From assembly GCF_900089495.1 (NCBI RefSeq), contig NZ_LT605203.1, positions 306,185 through 359,499 of the forward strand: DNA of 53,315 nt, written 5' to 3'. A program made the position numbers and the translations under genes. This DNA is from Thiomonas sp. X19. Its GTDB lineage: Bacteria > Pseudomonadota > Gammaproteobacteria > Burkholderiales > Burkholderiaceae_C. The notes below the pieces were generated by a model. That model did no database searches. It saw nothing but the letters and a program-made list of their open reading frames with translations, and had not been told where the DNA came from. This document shows positions 10,135 through 19,425 of the stretch, piece by piece; within the stretch, counting starts at the first letter, position 1; each line of letters begins with the position of its first letter.

Positions 10135-10453
10135 GGAAGGAATCCCCCGTGGACAGCCTGTGTCTGCATGCGCTGCCCGGCTTTCAGGGGTCGTCACAGG
10201 CGCATGGCGAGCGGCCTGCCGACCCTGCTGACCACTCGGGACGACCGATTGGCTGCAGGCAGTGATGGTGTTTGTCACCGAGCCGAAAGCGCGTATGCGG
10301 ATTTCGAAGCGATGGCACATCTTTTCATAGCCCCCACCCGGCAGTAACCCCCTGATAGAGGGTGACCGCAGCACGAAAGGCTGTCCTAGACTGCGCTGAA
10401 ACTCGGGCTGTTCCCGACGTTCGCCAGCTTGCACGCTGTCTCTGGAGAAGTTC
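10135..10453. promoter_or_regulatory. 319-base divergent intergenic region of the EPS locus
   Basis: Lies between the priming transferase (minus) and the export lipoprotein gene (plus), so it should hold promoters for both directions. I see only a weak candidate for the plus direction, TTGTCA then TATGCG 16 bases later, near 10275. GGAG precedes the plus-strand ATG by seven bases. A near-match to a sigma-54 site was rejected. No riboswitch or clear operator recognised. Confidence 0.4.
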
Positions 10454-11077
10454 ATGCGCACCACCGCGACGCCGCTTCGGCTGACCCGCATTTCCCTCGT
10501 GTTCGTCGCCCTGCTGGCCCTGCTGCTGTCGGCCTGCGCGAGCAATCGGTTTCCTCCCGCGCCCGGCCAGGTCGCGGCGTCCGACTACCACTACATCATC
10601 GGCCCCAGCGACACGCTGCACATCACCGTGTGGCAGAACCCTGACCTGTCCTCAACCGTGCAAGTTCGCCCCGATGGCCGCATTTCCTCGCCGCTGGTGA
10701 GCGGCATGCAGGCGGCAGGCCTGACGGCCGATCAGCTTGCCGCCAAGATCTCCAAGGACATCGCCAAGTACGTGCGCGATCCGGTGGTGACCGTGGTCGT
10801 GAGCAACTTCCATGGCGCGCTCAGCCAGCAGGTCAGCATCGTCGGCGCGGCGGCCAAGCCGCAAAGCATTCCCTACCGCGACAAAATGACCCTGCTCGAC
10901 GCCATGATCGCCGCCGGCGGCCTGAGCCCCTACGCCAACGGCAACGACGCCGTGCTCATTCGTGATGGCAAGTCCTACAGCGTGCGTCTCGACGGCCTGC
11001 TGCGCCGCGGCAACATGGCCGACAACGTGCCGCTCCTGCCGGGAGACACCATCGTCATCCCGCAAGGCTGGTTCTAA
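10454..11077 (+). CDS. polysaccharide export lipoprotein, Wza/TIGR03027-like
   Basis: 207 residues. A lipoprotein signal with lipobox LLSAC places the modified Cys at residue 28. Then comes the Poly_export domain (YIIGPSDTLHITVWQNPDLS, near 47-66) and a SLBB-like domain (VSIVGAAAKPQSIPYRDKMTLLDAMIAAGG). It ends LLPGDTIVIPQGWF, the usual end of the short exosortase-associated export protein. It would form the periplasmic/outer-membrane export channel for the EPS. First gene of a five-gene plus-strand operon; GGAG lies seven bases upstream of the ATG. Confidence 0.92.
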   Translation: MRTTATPLRLTRISLVFVALLALLLSACASNRFPPAPGQVAASDYHYIIGPSDTLHITVWQNPDLSSTVQVRPDGRISSPLVSGMQAAGLTADQLAAKISKDIAKYVRDPVVTVVVSNFHGALSQQVSIVGAAAKPQSIPYRDKMTLLDAMIAAGGLSPYANGNDAVLIRDGKSYSVRLDGLLRRGNMADNVPLLPGDTIVIPQGWF

Positions 11078-11151
11078 GCGCGCAGCAATCACGTCGCAGC
11101 CTCAAGCCAACAACCACATGCCGAAACAGGCGTGAACCCCGGGAGCCCACC

Positions 11152-12798
11152 ATGACCTTTCATCGCACGGCGCTTGCCAGCGCCATCGTTGCCGCTTGTG
11201 CTGCTTTCGGCAACTGGAACGCGGCGCAAGCGCAGATTGTTCCTGGTGCTCCTGCGATCCCGGCGATGCCAGCCATTCCCGCCGCCCCGGTCTTGCCAGC
11301 CGAGGCGGCATCGGGGGCTGCAGCCGAGAACTTGGCACCGGCGCCAACAACCTATCTGTCTCCCTCCGTGGCGGTGTTGGCGACCGGCACCAGCAATGCC
11401 AACTTCGGCACGGGCCTGAGCCCGCGTAGCGACACCGTTCTGGAGGTCGTGCCTCGCCTGGTCGTCGTCTCCGACCATGCCCACTGGCATTTGCGCGGCG
11501 ACTTCAGCCTGGACGGGCTGTACTATGCGCGCGGCACGCAAACCAACCGCGTGCTGCCCATCGGCAGCCTGAATCTGAGGTCGGAACTGGTCGATCGCTT
11601 CGTCTACCTGAATGCCGGCGTCCAGTCCCAGCAGAACATCGTGAACCCCTATGTCGGGCAGCAGACACCGGGAACATCCAATCAGTACACGTCCACCCAG
11701 TACCGCATCAATCCGTATATCGACCGACTGATCAACCCGGATTTGCGCTTCATTGCCAGCAGCGACGATATCTGGACCAAGATCAACAACAACCCGACGA
11801 ATGCGGGGGTGTTCGGCGGGCGCTACTCGGTCCAGACGGTCAGCCTGGATCAGCGCCCCCTGCCCTGGGGTTACACCCTGGTTGCACGACAGACCGACAC
11901 CACTTACACCAACCTGCCATTCGCCTCGCTGAAGGACACCTCGTTCCGCGCCATCGGCAATTACGCCTTGTCCGATCGCCTGACACTGGGCCTCATCGGC
12001 GGCTATGAAAAGGTCACGGCCTTTCTCGCCGAGGAGAAAAAGCCCATCTACGGTGTCCGCGGCTCGTGGCAACCCAATGCCCTCGGCAACATTGACGCCA
12101 CGGTGGAGCACCGTTACTTCGGCACGGGCTGGAATATCCAGGCGCTTGGCGGCTCACCCTTGCTGCGGTTCAGCATGAACTGGACGCGCGGCCCATCCAC
12201 CTACCTCTCAGCCCTGGCTGGCGGCGGCGTGCCGGGCAGCAATATCACCACCCTCCTCGATGGCATGCTGCTCTCGCAATACCCGGATCCGGTGGCGCGC
12301 GCCCAGGCTGTGCAAGGCCTGTTGACCAATTCGGGACTGCCGGCCGGGCTGTCCACCGCCAACAGCTTCTACACCTCCTCGGCCACGCTGCAAAACGCCT
12401 TGTCCATCACCGCTCTGCTGCTGCGCCAGCGCAACAGCTACGCCATCTCGCTCTACCGCACCAAGACCGAAGACCTCTTCCTGCCAGGGCAAAGCCTGCT
12501 TCAACTCGTGCAGACGTTCTCATCTGACAATATTCAGACCGGGGTAGCGTTCAATTACGGTCGCCGGTTGACCCCCCTTGACAACCTGAACGTCACATTA
12601 CTGCGCGCGGACAACTCGGGCTTTGGCTTCAATGCGGGGCTAAGCTCGCGCCAGACCAGCCTCGTCGCCCAGTTCGATCATCAGTTCTCCCCCAGAACCA
12701 CGGGGCTGCTTGGCGTACGCCGCCAGCTCCTGAGATCCACTTTGGTGGGGAACTCGAATGAGTCGGCTGTCTTTGCAGGCGTCGTCCACCGCTTCTGA
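11152..12798 (+). CDS. outer-membrane beta-barrel protein, TIGR03016-like (exosortase-system EPS clusters)
   Basis: 548 residues with a cleavable signal (cut after about AQA at residue 27), an Ala/Pro-rich stretch, then alternating aromatic/polar strands to a C-terminal Phe (AGVVHRF), typical of outer-membrane barrels. Phrases such as LSPSVAVLATGTSNANFG and YALSDRLTLGLIGGYE fit the uncharacterised barrel family found beside the TIGR03015 ATPase in XrtA clusters. It may be the outer-membrane secretion pore partner; that is inference from position. GGGAG precedes the ATG. The next gene starts 14 bases later. Confidence 0.8.
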   Translation: MTFHRTALASAIVAACAAFGNWNAAQAQIVPGAPAIPAMPAIPAAPVLPAEAASGAAAENLAPAPTTYLSPSVAVLATGTSNANFGTGLSPRSDTVLEVVPRLVVVSDHAHWHLRGDFSLDGLYYARGTQTNRVLPIGSLNLRSELVDRFVYLNAGVQSQQNIVNPYVGQQTPGTSNQYTSTQYRINPYIDRLINPDLRFIASSDDIWTKINNNPTNAGVFGGRYSVQTVSLDQRPLPWGYTLVARQTDTTYTNLPFASLKDTSFRAIGNYALSDRLTLGLIGGYEKVTAFLAEEKKPIYGVRGSWQPNALGNIDATVEHRYFGTGWNIQALGGSPLLRFSMNWTRGPSTYLSALAGGGVPGSNITTLLDGMLLSQYPDPVARAQAVQGLLTNSGLPAGLSTANSFYTSSATLQNALSITALLLRQRNSYAISLYRTKTEDLFLPGQSLLQLVQTFSSDNIQTGVAFNYGRRLTPLDNLNVTLLRADNSGFGFNAGLSSRQTSLVAQFDHQFSPRTTGLLGVRRQLLRSTLVGNSNESAVFAGVVHRF

Positions 12799-12812
12799 AC
12801 GCGAAAGCGGCC

Positions 12813-15068
12813 ATGTACGAGCAGTTCTTCGGCCTGACGGCGCCGCCGTTTCAGATCAACCCCGACCCCAGCTTCTACTTCGAGAGCAAAGGCCACGGCA
12901 GCGCGCACCAGTACCTGCGCTTCGGTGCCTTCCAGGGCGAAGGCTTCATCGTCGTCACCGGCGACATCGGTGCCGGCAAGACCACGCTGCTGCGCGCCTT
13001 GCTCGCCGAGCTCGATCCGGCGAAGGTCGTGGCGGCGCAGATCGTCAGCACCCAGCTCGAAGCCGGCGAGTTGCTCTCGGCAGTCGCCCTGGCTTTCGGC
13101 ATACCCTGCGACGGCATGAGCAAGGCCAAGCTGCTGGTCACGCTGGAGGCTTATCTCGCTTCGCTGGCCACGTCCAACCGCAGCGCCCTGCTCATCATCG
13201 ACGAAGCGCAAAACCTGGGGCCGGCGGCCATCGAGGAGTTGCGCATGCTGTCGAACTTCCAGTTCGGCAGCCGCGCCCTGCTGCAAAGCTTTCTGGTCGG
13301 CCAGCCCGAACTGCGTGACATCCTGCGCCTGCCGCAAATGGAACAACTGCGCCAGCGCGTGATCGCCAGCTGCCACCTCGGTCCGATGGACGAGGCCGAA
13401 ACGCGCGCCTATATCGAGCACCGTCTGCGCCATGTCGGCTGGAACAACCGCCCCGCGTTCGCCGACAACGCCTTTGTCGCCATCTACCACTGGTCGGGCG
13501 GTGTGCCGCGGCGCATCAATATGCTGTGCAGCCGCTTGTTGTTGTCGGCCTTTCTGGAAAGCCAGGAGACGATCGACGCTGCGCGGGTGGACCGCGTCGC
13601 CAGTGAAATCCGTGCCGAGCTCAGCGGCACGGACCCGACCACGCAACCCGACGCTGCACCTGGCAAGCCTGCGTCCGCCACGCATGCGACCTTCACCGAG
13701 CCGGCGCAAGCCACATCTGCCGCGGCGAAAGGCAAAAGCCGCCCTTCCGACGACACCAAGCCACCGAGGCATGAAGGCAATGCTGAACCGCATTTGCGCT
13801 CCGCGTCGATCGCCCCGCCCAACATCACCGCCGCCTCTGGTGCTCGCCTCGACCTGAATTTGCCATGCTCGCCTCCGCCCGAAGCTGGCGACGGCATGCC
13901 GGGGCCGCTGCTATGCGTCGCGGCGTCGCAAGCTGGGGTGGTGGTCATGAGCGCGCTGCTGCGCGCATTCGCGCAGCGCGAAGATCTGCCGCGGACGGTG
14001 CTGGTGCAGATCCTCGCGCACGATGCCATCGAGGACGCCGAGTTGGCCGCGCGCAATGCGGCCGATCTCGATCTGCCGTACACCGACTTCATCCTGGAGC
14101 CGCAGGCGCAGACGGTGGCCGGCCGCTTGGCCGAGGTCATGGCCACATTCGCCGGCCTGCTCAATCAGCAGCGGCCCAGCGCCGTCATCCTGAGTGGGGA
14201 CGAAGCCGCGATGGTGGTCTGCGCCGTCGCCGCCAGCCAGATCGGGGTTCCGGTGGTGCGGGTCGATGCCGGCTTGCGGCATGGCGACCGCGCCGCGCTA
14301 CGCGAAACCAACCGTGTGCTCATCGACCACGCCTCCAGCCTGCTCTGCGCCGGCGAACGCCCCGCCCTGGTGCGACTGCAGGCCGAAGGCATTCCTGCCA
14401 ACCGGGTGCACATGACCGGCAACCCCTGGATCGACGCCATGCACCAGGCCTTGCCGCGCAGCGTGCCCCCCGACCTGACCGTCAAGAGCCATGGCGTTCC
14501 GAGCGATATCTTGACCCATCCCAGAGGCTATGCCCTGGTCTGGCTAGAGCATGCGCTGGAGGGCGACGGCGTGAAAGTCCTGACCGAACTGGACTCGGCC
14601 CTGCGCCGCATCAGCAAGACCATCGCGCTGATCTGGCCCATGCCAGCGGCGCTGCAGGCGGCCTTGTACGCGAACCGGACAGGCGCCGAGGCCCAGTCCT
14701 CGACCATTGCCACCATGTCCTCGCTGAGCTATCTCGAAATGCTGGGCCTGATGCGCGAAGCCACCTGCGTTCTCACCGACAGCGGCTGGCTGCAGGACCA
14801 GTCGGCAGCGCTGGGCATTCCCTGCCTGACGCTGGCGACCCAAAGCGAGCGCCTGGCCTCCATCCAGGGCGGCACGAACGTCCTGGTGGGCGGCAGCATT
14901 CGCCGCATTTTTCGTGAAATGTCCGAAATACTCGATTCCGGCGATAAACCCTCGCGCCTGCCCGAACTGTGGGACGGCCACGCTGCCGAGCGCATCGCAT
15001 GGCATCTGTCGAACTGGCTGCTGGCGCGGCAGGATCATGCATTTCGCGCCTATCTGGAAAGGGCATGA
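12813..15068 (+). CDS. XrtA-type ATPase fused to a degenerate UDP-GlcNAc 2-epimerase-like domain
   Basis: 751 residues, where the ATPase family alone is about 270. Residues 1-270 are the ExeA/TIGR03015-type AAA ATPase: MYEQFFGLTAPPFQINPDP, Walker A GDIGAGKTTLL near 50, Walker B LLIIDEAQNLG near 126. A Pro/Ala/Ser/Thr-rich linker runs to about 360. The rest follows the WecB/MnaA fold: VVRVDAGLRHGDRAALRETN, the TGNPWID segment and VLTDSGWLQDQSAALGIPCL, in the right order. The usual GTRPEAIK start reads AASQAGVVV and the usual HRREN reads LEHALEG, so catalysis is doubtful; it may bind a UDP-sugar as a sensor. It continues open with no frameshift, so the fusion is real in this sequence. Operon partner of the barrel and chain-length genes. 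Confidence 0.88.
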   Translation: MYEQFFGLTAPPFQINPDPSFYFESKGHGSAHQYLRFGAFQGEGFIVVTGDIGAGKTTLLRALLAELDPAKVVAAQIVSTQLEAGELLSAVALAFGIPCDGMSKAKLLVTLEAYLASLATSNRSALLIIDEAQNLGPAAIEELRMLSNFQFGSRALLQSFLVGQPELRDILRLPQMEQLRQRVIASCHLGPMDEAETRAYIEHRLRHVGWNNRPAFADNAFVAIYHWSGGVPRRINMLCSRLLLSAFLESQETIDAARVDRVASEIRAELSGTDPTTQPDAAPGKPASATHATFTEPAQATSAAAKGKSRPSDDTKPPRHEGNAEPHLRSASIAPPNITAASGARLDLNLPCSPPPEAGDGMPGPLLCVAASQAGVVVMSALLRAFAQREDLPRTVLVQILAHDAIEDAELAARNAADLDLPYTDFILEPQAQTVAGRLAEVMATFAGLLNQQRPSAVILSGDEAAMVVCAVAASQIGVPVVRVDAGLRHGDRAALRETNRVLIDHASSLLCAGERPALVRLQAEGIPANRVHMTGNPWIDAMHQALPRSVPPDLTVKSHGVPSDILTHPRGYALVWLEHALEGDGVKVLTELDSALRRISKTIALIWPMPAALQAALYANRTGAEAQSSTIATMSSLSYLEMLGLMREATCVLTDSGWLQDQSAALGIPCLTLATQSERLASIQGGTNVLVGGSIRRIFREMSEILDSGDKPSRLPELWDGHAAERIAWHLSNWLLARQDHAFRAYLERA

Positions 15069-15196
15069 AGACCGCAGACGGCGCGCCCACACGCGGAGCT
15101 CCATCCGAACTTGGAGATCAACCCCCGCATCTGCAGGTTTACCCATCGGACCAAGACCCGGATGATTCGATCCTGCTTCAATCTTGCACTCCCTGA
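15065..15196 (+). CDS. possible 43-residue ORF between the ATPase fusion and chain-length gene
   Basis: An ATG overlaps the stop of the preceding gene as ATGA and the frame ends seven bases before the next ATG, so translational coupling is possible. The peptide is Pro/Asp/Gln-rich with no recognised motif or membrane segment. The 134-base gap is otherwise empty. It may simply be untranslated spacer; I give it little weight. Confidence 0.2.
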   Translation: MKTADGAPTRGAPSELGDQPPHLQVYPSDQDPDDSILLQSCTP

Positions 15197-15202
15197 CACG
15201 CC

Positions 15203-16777
15203 ATGAATGATCTGCTCCGCCCCCTGTTCAATCTGCTCCCCGCCATGTGGGAAAAACGCTGGTGGGGCCTGGCCGTGGCCTGGGTCTTCGCCCTGCTCGG
15301 CGCCTTCGGCCTGGTAGTCTACAAAGAGCGCTACCTGGCCAGCGCCACCGTGTACGTCGATACCAAAACCATGTTGGGCCCGCTGCTCCAGGGCTTGACG
15401 GTGCAGCCGGACGTCAGCCAGCAAGTCGACCTGCTGGCGCGCACGCTACTGGCGCGTTCCAACCTGAACACCATCATCGACGAAAACCACCTGCTCAAGC
15501 CCGGCAGCACTGAAATTCAGCGCGAATTCCTGATCAAGCAGCTGATGAAAACCCTACACGTCAAGATTAACGGGCAGGACAATCTCTACGAAATCGATTA
15601 CGTCAGCAACGATCCACAAAAAACGCTGGGCGTGGTGCGTAGTCTGCTTAACCTGTTCGTGAGCAATGGCATCAACGCCAACCGCAAGGACTCCGAGCAG
15701 GCGGTGCGGTTCATCGACAGTCAGATCGCCATCTACGACAAAAAGCTGCGCGACGCCGAGAACAAGCTCAAGCAGTTCAAGACCGCGCATCCAGGCTATT
15801 CCGGCCAGGCCGCGACCGACTACTACACCAGGCAGGCGCAGTTGCAGGACCAGCTCACCATGCTGCAGGGCCAGCTCAGCTCGGCCGCCAGCTCGCGCAA
15901 CGCGCTGCAACGGCAACTCGCCGATGTGAAGCCTACGCTGGCGCCCTCGCTCATGCCTGGCACCAATATCGTCGTCGGCGGCCAGCCCTCCGACATCGAC
16001 CTGCGCATCGCCGCACAACGCAAACGCCTGGATGACCTGCTGCAGCGCTACACCGACGCCTACCCCGACGTCATTGCCACACGCCAGACCCTCGCCCGGC
16101 TGGAGCGCGAACGCCAGCAGCAGGAACAGCGTCTGGCCAACGCGCCGCCTGCAGCGCCCACGGTGTCACCGCAATACTCGGAGGCCAACAACCCGGTCTA
16201 CCAGCAATTGCGCATCAGCCTCGCACAGGCCGACGCCAGCGTGGCGGCACTGCAGTCGCAAATGGGCGATGTGCAAGCGCGCCTCGCGCAACTGCGCACC
16301 CAGGCCACGCAAATGCCCAAGCTCGACGAGCAGTACATCCAGCTCAACCGCGACTACAACGTGCTCAACGACAACTACCAGAAACTGGTGCAACGGCGTG
16401 AAGCGGCCATGCTGTCGCGCAACCAGGACGACAGCCGCAAGCTGGATTACTTCCGCATCGTGGATCCACCGCGTCTGGGGCCCACGGCGCTGTTTCCCCG
16501 CCGCACCTTCCTCATTGCCTTTGTGCTGATGCTCTCGGTCTTTCTCGGCGTGCTCACCACTTACCTGCTGGTGCTGCTCGTGCCCACCTATCGCAACGCC
16601 CGTCAGCTGCGTGAAAGCACCGAGCGCGCCGTGCTCGGCTCCATCTCCCTGAGCCTGACGCCGGCCGCCGCGCAGCACGAGCAGCGCAGTCGCAACCTTT
16701 TCATGCTCGGCAGCGGCGCCCTGGTGGTCGTGTTCGTGGTTTGGACTGTCATCAACACGCTGCACCTGACCCATTGA
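15203..16777 (+). CDS. EPS chain-length determinant (polysaccharide co-polymerase), TIGR03007-like
   Basis: 524 residues. An N-terminal Wzz domain has one membrane helix (GLAVAWVFALLGAFGLVVY, near 25-43). A long periplasmic coiled coil follows (about 160-395, rich in Gln, Ala, Leu, Arg). The GNVR-like segment QLNRDYNVLNDNYQKLVQRR is near 375. A second helix (TFLIAFVLMLSVFLGVLTTY) comes near 435, and an extra third hydrophobic segment lies at the very C-terminus, as in the exosortase-associated chain-length family. It would set polymer length together with the BY-kinase encoded 10 bases downstream. Confidence 0.9.
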   Translation: MNDLLRPLFNLLPAMWEKRWWGLAVAWVFALLGAFGLVVYKERYLASATVYVDTKTMLGPLLQGLTVQPDVSQQVDLLARTLLARSNLNTIIDENHLLKPGSTEIQREFLIKQLMKTLHVKINGQDNLYEIDYVSNDPQKTLGVVRSLLNLFVSNGINANRKDSEQAVRFIDSQIAIYDKKLRDAENKLKQFKTAHPGYSGQAATDYYTRQAQLQDQLTMLQGQLSSAASSRNALQRQLADVKPTLAPSLMPGTNIVVGGQPSDIDLRIAAQRKRLDDLLQRYTDAYPDVIATRQTLARLERERQQQEQRLANAPPAAPTVSPQYSEANNPVYQQLRISLAQADASVAALQSQMGDVQARLAQLRTQATQMPKLDEQYIQLNRDYNVLNDNYQKLVQRREAAMLSRNQDDSRKLDYFRIVDPPRLGPTALFPRRTFLIAFVLMLSVFLGVLTTYLLVLLVPTYRNARQLRESTERAVLGSISLSLTPAAAQHEQRSRNLFMLGSGALVVVFVVWTVINTLHLTH

Positions 16778-16787
16778 GAACGACGCC

Positions 16788-17687
16788 ATGAGCACCATCG
16801 AACAAGCCAGCAAACGCCTCGAAGAGCTCCGCAAAGCCGGGGTCGACATGCCCTGGGCGCGCGATCCCGAGGCGGCGACGCTGAGCCCGGACCAGCCCGC
16901 CGCCCTGGCCGGCGCGCTGCAGGACGTCGCCCCCGCACCGGCTCCGCTCGCAGCCCCCAAGCACCGCGTCGACATCGACTTCGCGGCGCTGCGAGACGCC
17001 TGCTATCTCGTGCCCGACGCCCCGCGCTCGCGCCTGCTCGACGAGTTCCGCGGCGTCAAGCGCCCGCTCCTGGCCAACGCCCACGGCAGCAAGACCGCCG
17101 AGCCGGTGGACCGCGGCAACCTCATCATGATCACCAGCAGTCTGCCCGGCGAGGGCAAAACCTACACGTCCATCAACCTGGCCATGAGCATGGCCATGGA
17201 GATGAACCACAGCGTGCTGCTGGTCGATGCCGACGCCACCCGCATGGCCGCGGCCCAGCGCCTGGGGCTCACCGGCCGGCGGCGCGGCCTGATCGATCTG
17301 CTGCTCGACCCCGCGCTCGACCTGTCGGAGGTGGAGCTCGCCACCAATGTGGACACGCTCACTTTCCTGCCGGTCGGCACGCAGAACGAGCGCGCCACCG
17401 AAATTTTCAGCAGCCAGGCCATGGTCGCATTTCTCAACCGCCTCGCCGCGCACCAGCAGGATCGCATCGTCATCTTCGACTGCCCCCCGTTATTGCCATC
17501 GGCCGAGGCGCGGGCCCTGGCGCCGCAAATGGGCCAGATCGTGCTGGTGGTGTGCGCCGGAAAGACCCACCAGGGTTCGGTGCAGCAGTCGCTGGCCATC
17601 CTGGAAGAAAGCCCCATCGTCATGACCCTGCTGAACCAGTCGCGCACGCCCTCGGCATCGTCGCCCTACGGCTATTACGCCTACTGA
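16788..17687 (+). CDS. BY-type tyrosine kinase, TIGR03018/CpsD-like
   Basis: 299 residues, cytoplasmic. Walker A is SSLPGEGKTYTSINLA near 118, the A' motif VLLVDADATR near 145, Walker B IVIFDCPPLLP near 227. The last eight residues are SPYGYYAY, a tyrosine cluster expected to be autophosphorylated. The membrane activator is supplied by the separate chain-length protein, as in the CapA/CapB arrangement. It should cycle phosphorylation to control polymer export and length. Last gene of the export operon; a strong hairpin follows 26 bases later. Confidence 0.9.
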   Translation: MSTIEQASKRLEELRKAGVDMPWARDPEAATLSPDQPAALAGALQDVAPAPAPLAAPKHRVDIDFAALRDACYLVPDAPRSRLLDEFRGVKRPLLANAHGSKTAEPVDRGNLIMITSSLPGEGKTYTSINLAMSMAMEMNHSVLLVDADATRMAAAQRLGLTGRRRGLIDLLLDPALDLSEVELATNVDTLTFLPVGTQNERATEIFSSQAMVAFLNRLAAHQQDRIVIFDCPPLLPSAEARALAPQMGQIVLVVCAGKTHQGSVQQSLAILEESPIVMTLLNQSRTPSASSPYGYYAY

Positions 17688-17712
17688 CGCCACGCAACTT
17701 GCAGCCGGTGCA

Positions 17713-17749
17713 GCACAGCGCCGCGAACGGGTCGCGGCGCTGTGCATTT
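17713..17749 (+). terminator. intrinsic terminator-like hairpin after the EPS export operon
   Basis: A perfect 14-base stem, GCACAGCGCCGCGA with TCGCGGCGCTGTGC, and a five-base loop, followed by ATTTC. It lies 25 bases past the kinase stop and before the IS. The U-tract is short, so termination may be partial, but it suggests that the operon ended here before the IS arrived and that the megasynthase genes have their own promoter. Confidence 0.7.
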
Positions 17750-17823
17750 CGTCCCTCGCGCGGCGCCCACGCCAGCCGTTTCACCCTATTCGGGGGGCAC
17801 AAATCTGCGAGATGCGCTTCTAG

Positions 17824-19425
17824 GAGACTGTCGGACTTTGCGGTCTTCCGGATGAAGACGCTATCCGAGACAATTGCTGCTGCACAACCGAGAGCCCGAG
17901 CCGATGAGCCGCTTCGTCCCTGTTGACCGAGACACCGCATATCTGTTGCCACCGTCGGTGGACGAATGGCTGCCCACTGATCACTTGGCGCGCTTCGTGG
18001 TCGAAGTCATCGAGCAGCTTGATCTGGGCGATCTGGCCCGACAGTACGCAGGCCGGGGCTCGGCGGCGCACCATCCGGCGGTGCTGCTGGGCCTGCTGAT
18101 CTACGGCTACGCCAACGGCGTGCACTCCAGCCGCAAGATCGAGCGGGCGACCTACGACTCGGTGGCGTTCCGCTTTGTTGCGGCCAATACCCACCCCGAT
18201 CACGACACGCTGGCGACGTTCCGCCGCCGCTTCTTGAAGGAGGTGGAGGCACTGTTCGTGCAGGTGCTGGTTCTGGCGCGCGAGATGAAGCTGCTCAAGC
18301 TCGGACACATCGCGCTGGATGGCACCAAGATCGACGCCAACGCCAGCAAGCACAAGGCCTTGTCGTGGGCTCATGCCAACAAGATCGAGGCGCAGCTGCG
18401 CCAGGAAGTACAAACGCTGCTGGCGCTGGCAGAGAACAGCGACCGCGCGACGGTACCCGACGGCATGGATGTGCCGGCGGAGATCGCCCTGCGTGCAGAT
18501 CGCTTGAGCGCAATCGCGCAGGCCAAGGCCAAGATCGAGCAGCGCGCCAGCGAACGCCATCAGGTCGAGCAGCAGGAGTACGAGGCCAAGACCGCCAAGC
18601 GCCAAGCCCAGCGCGAGGCGGGCAAGAAGCCGCGCGGCAAGGACCCTGAGCCGCCAGAGGCCGGCCCCCGGAGCAGCGATCAGGTCAACCTCACGGATGA
18701 AGAGTCGCGCATCATGCCCGTGTCGGGTGGGGGCTTCGAGCAAAGCTACAACGCACAAGCCGGCGTGGACATCGCGACGATGATGGTGATCACCCAGCAT
18801 GTGAGCCAGGCATCCAACGACAAGCGCGAAGTTGTGCCTACGCTGCAGCAGATCCAAGCGTTACCCGCGGTGCTGGGCGAGGTGCACACGCTCATCACGG
18901 ACAACGGCTTCTTCAGCCAAGCCAACGTGATCGCGTGCAACGACGCGGGTATCGAGCCGCTGCTGGCGCTCAAGCGGGAGTCGCATCACACGCCGGTGAT
19001 GGGGCGCTTTGCACCCGATGTGCCCGAGCCCCAGACGACGGATCCGCTCGTGCAGATGGCACACCGCCTGGGCACGCAAGCAGGCCGAGCCCTGTACGGC
19101 CTGCGCAAGCAGACAGTGGAGCCGGTGTTCGGCATCATCAAGCAAGTGATGGGTTGGCGCCAGATGAGCATGCGCGGGCTGGCCAAGGCACAAGGCGAAT
19201 GGAGCTTGGTGACCATGGCTTGGAACATCAAGCGCATGCACGTCCTGCGAGCCGCGTGAGGGCAATAGTGCGCCCCGACCACGCCAAAACCGAGTCCCCA
19301 GGCCGCCCCATGTGCCCTCACAGTGTCTCGCCAACCATCGAGAGCGTTCGATCAGCGCGCCGCTGTCAAAAAAAACGCGTCGCACTGATCAATCGGATTC
19401 GCTCGGGTTCAAGTCCGACAGCCTC
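17824..19425 (+). mobile_element. complete IS1182-family insertion sequence (copy 1)
   Basis: The left end GAGACTGTCGGACTT (17824-17838) and right end AAGTCCGACAGCCTC (19411-19425) are inverted repeats matching at 14 of 15 positions. Both are flanked by CTAG (17820-17823 and 19426-19429), a palindromic 4-base target typical of several IS1182 elements. It carries one transposase gene. It sits between the EPS export operon and the megasynthase genes. The last 86 bases reappear in inverted orientation at the right window edge. Confidence 0.9.
17904..19259 (+). CDS. IS1182-family transposase
   Basis: 451 residues from the ATG at 17904; the frame is open from 17874 but only with a TTG. The N-terminal domain (MSRFVPVDRDTAYLLPPSVDEWL) and ADGT-like site (HIALDGTKIDANASKHKALSW) are typical. 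A charged, coiled insertion (about 190-260) precedes the core SYNAQAGVD, the second acidic site LITDNGF, and the C-terminal VEPVFGIIKQVMGWRQMSMRG with the catalytic Glu. Full length with no internal stop, so probably active or recently active. Confidence 0.92.
   Translation: MSRFVPVDRDTAYLLPPSVDEWLPTDHLARFVVEVIEQLDLGDLARQYAGRGSAAHHPAVLLGLLIYGYANGVHSSRKIERATYDSVAFRFVAANTHPDHDTLATFRRRFLKEVEALFVQVLVLAREMKLLKLGHIALDGTKIDANASKHKALSWAHANKIEAQLRQEVQTLLALAENSDRATVPDGMDVPAEIALRADRLSAIAQAKAKIEQRASERHQVEQQEYEAKTAKRQAQREAGKKPRGKDPEPPEAGPRSSDQVNLTDEESRIMPVSGGGFEQSYNAQAGVDIATMMVITQHVSQASNDKREVVPTLQQIQALPAVLGEVHTLITDNGFFSQANVIACNDAGIEPLLALKRESHHTPVMGRFAPDVPEPQTTDPLVQMAHRLGTQAGRALYGLRKQTVEPVFGIIKQVMGWRQMSMRGLAKAQGEWSLVTMAWNIKRMHVLRAA

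Noticed and set aside
10313..10335. Sigma-54-like TGGCAC element upstream of the export lipoprotein gene
   Set aside because: The GC of the -12 element is not at the required spacing.
10135..10545. Upstream extension of the priming transferase by 137 residues
   Set aside because: The extension has no homology, crosses the divergent gene's start, and the family begins at MIRVF (10134).
15065..15196. Confident small protein gene between ATPase fusion and chain-length gene
   Set aside because: Coupling geometry alone is not enough; no homology or composition signal, so kept only as a low-confidence entry.
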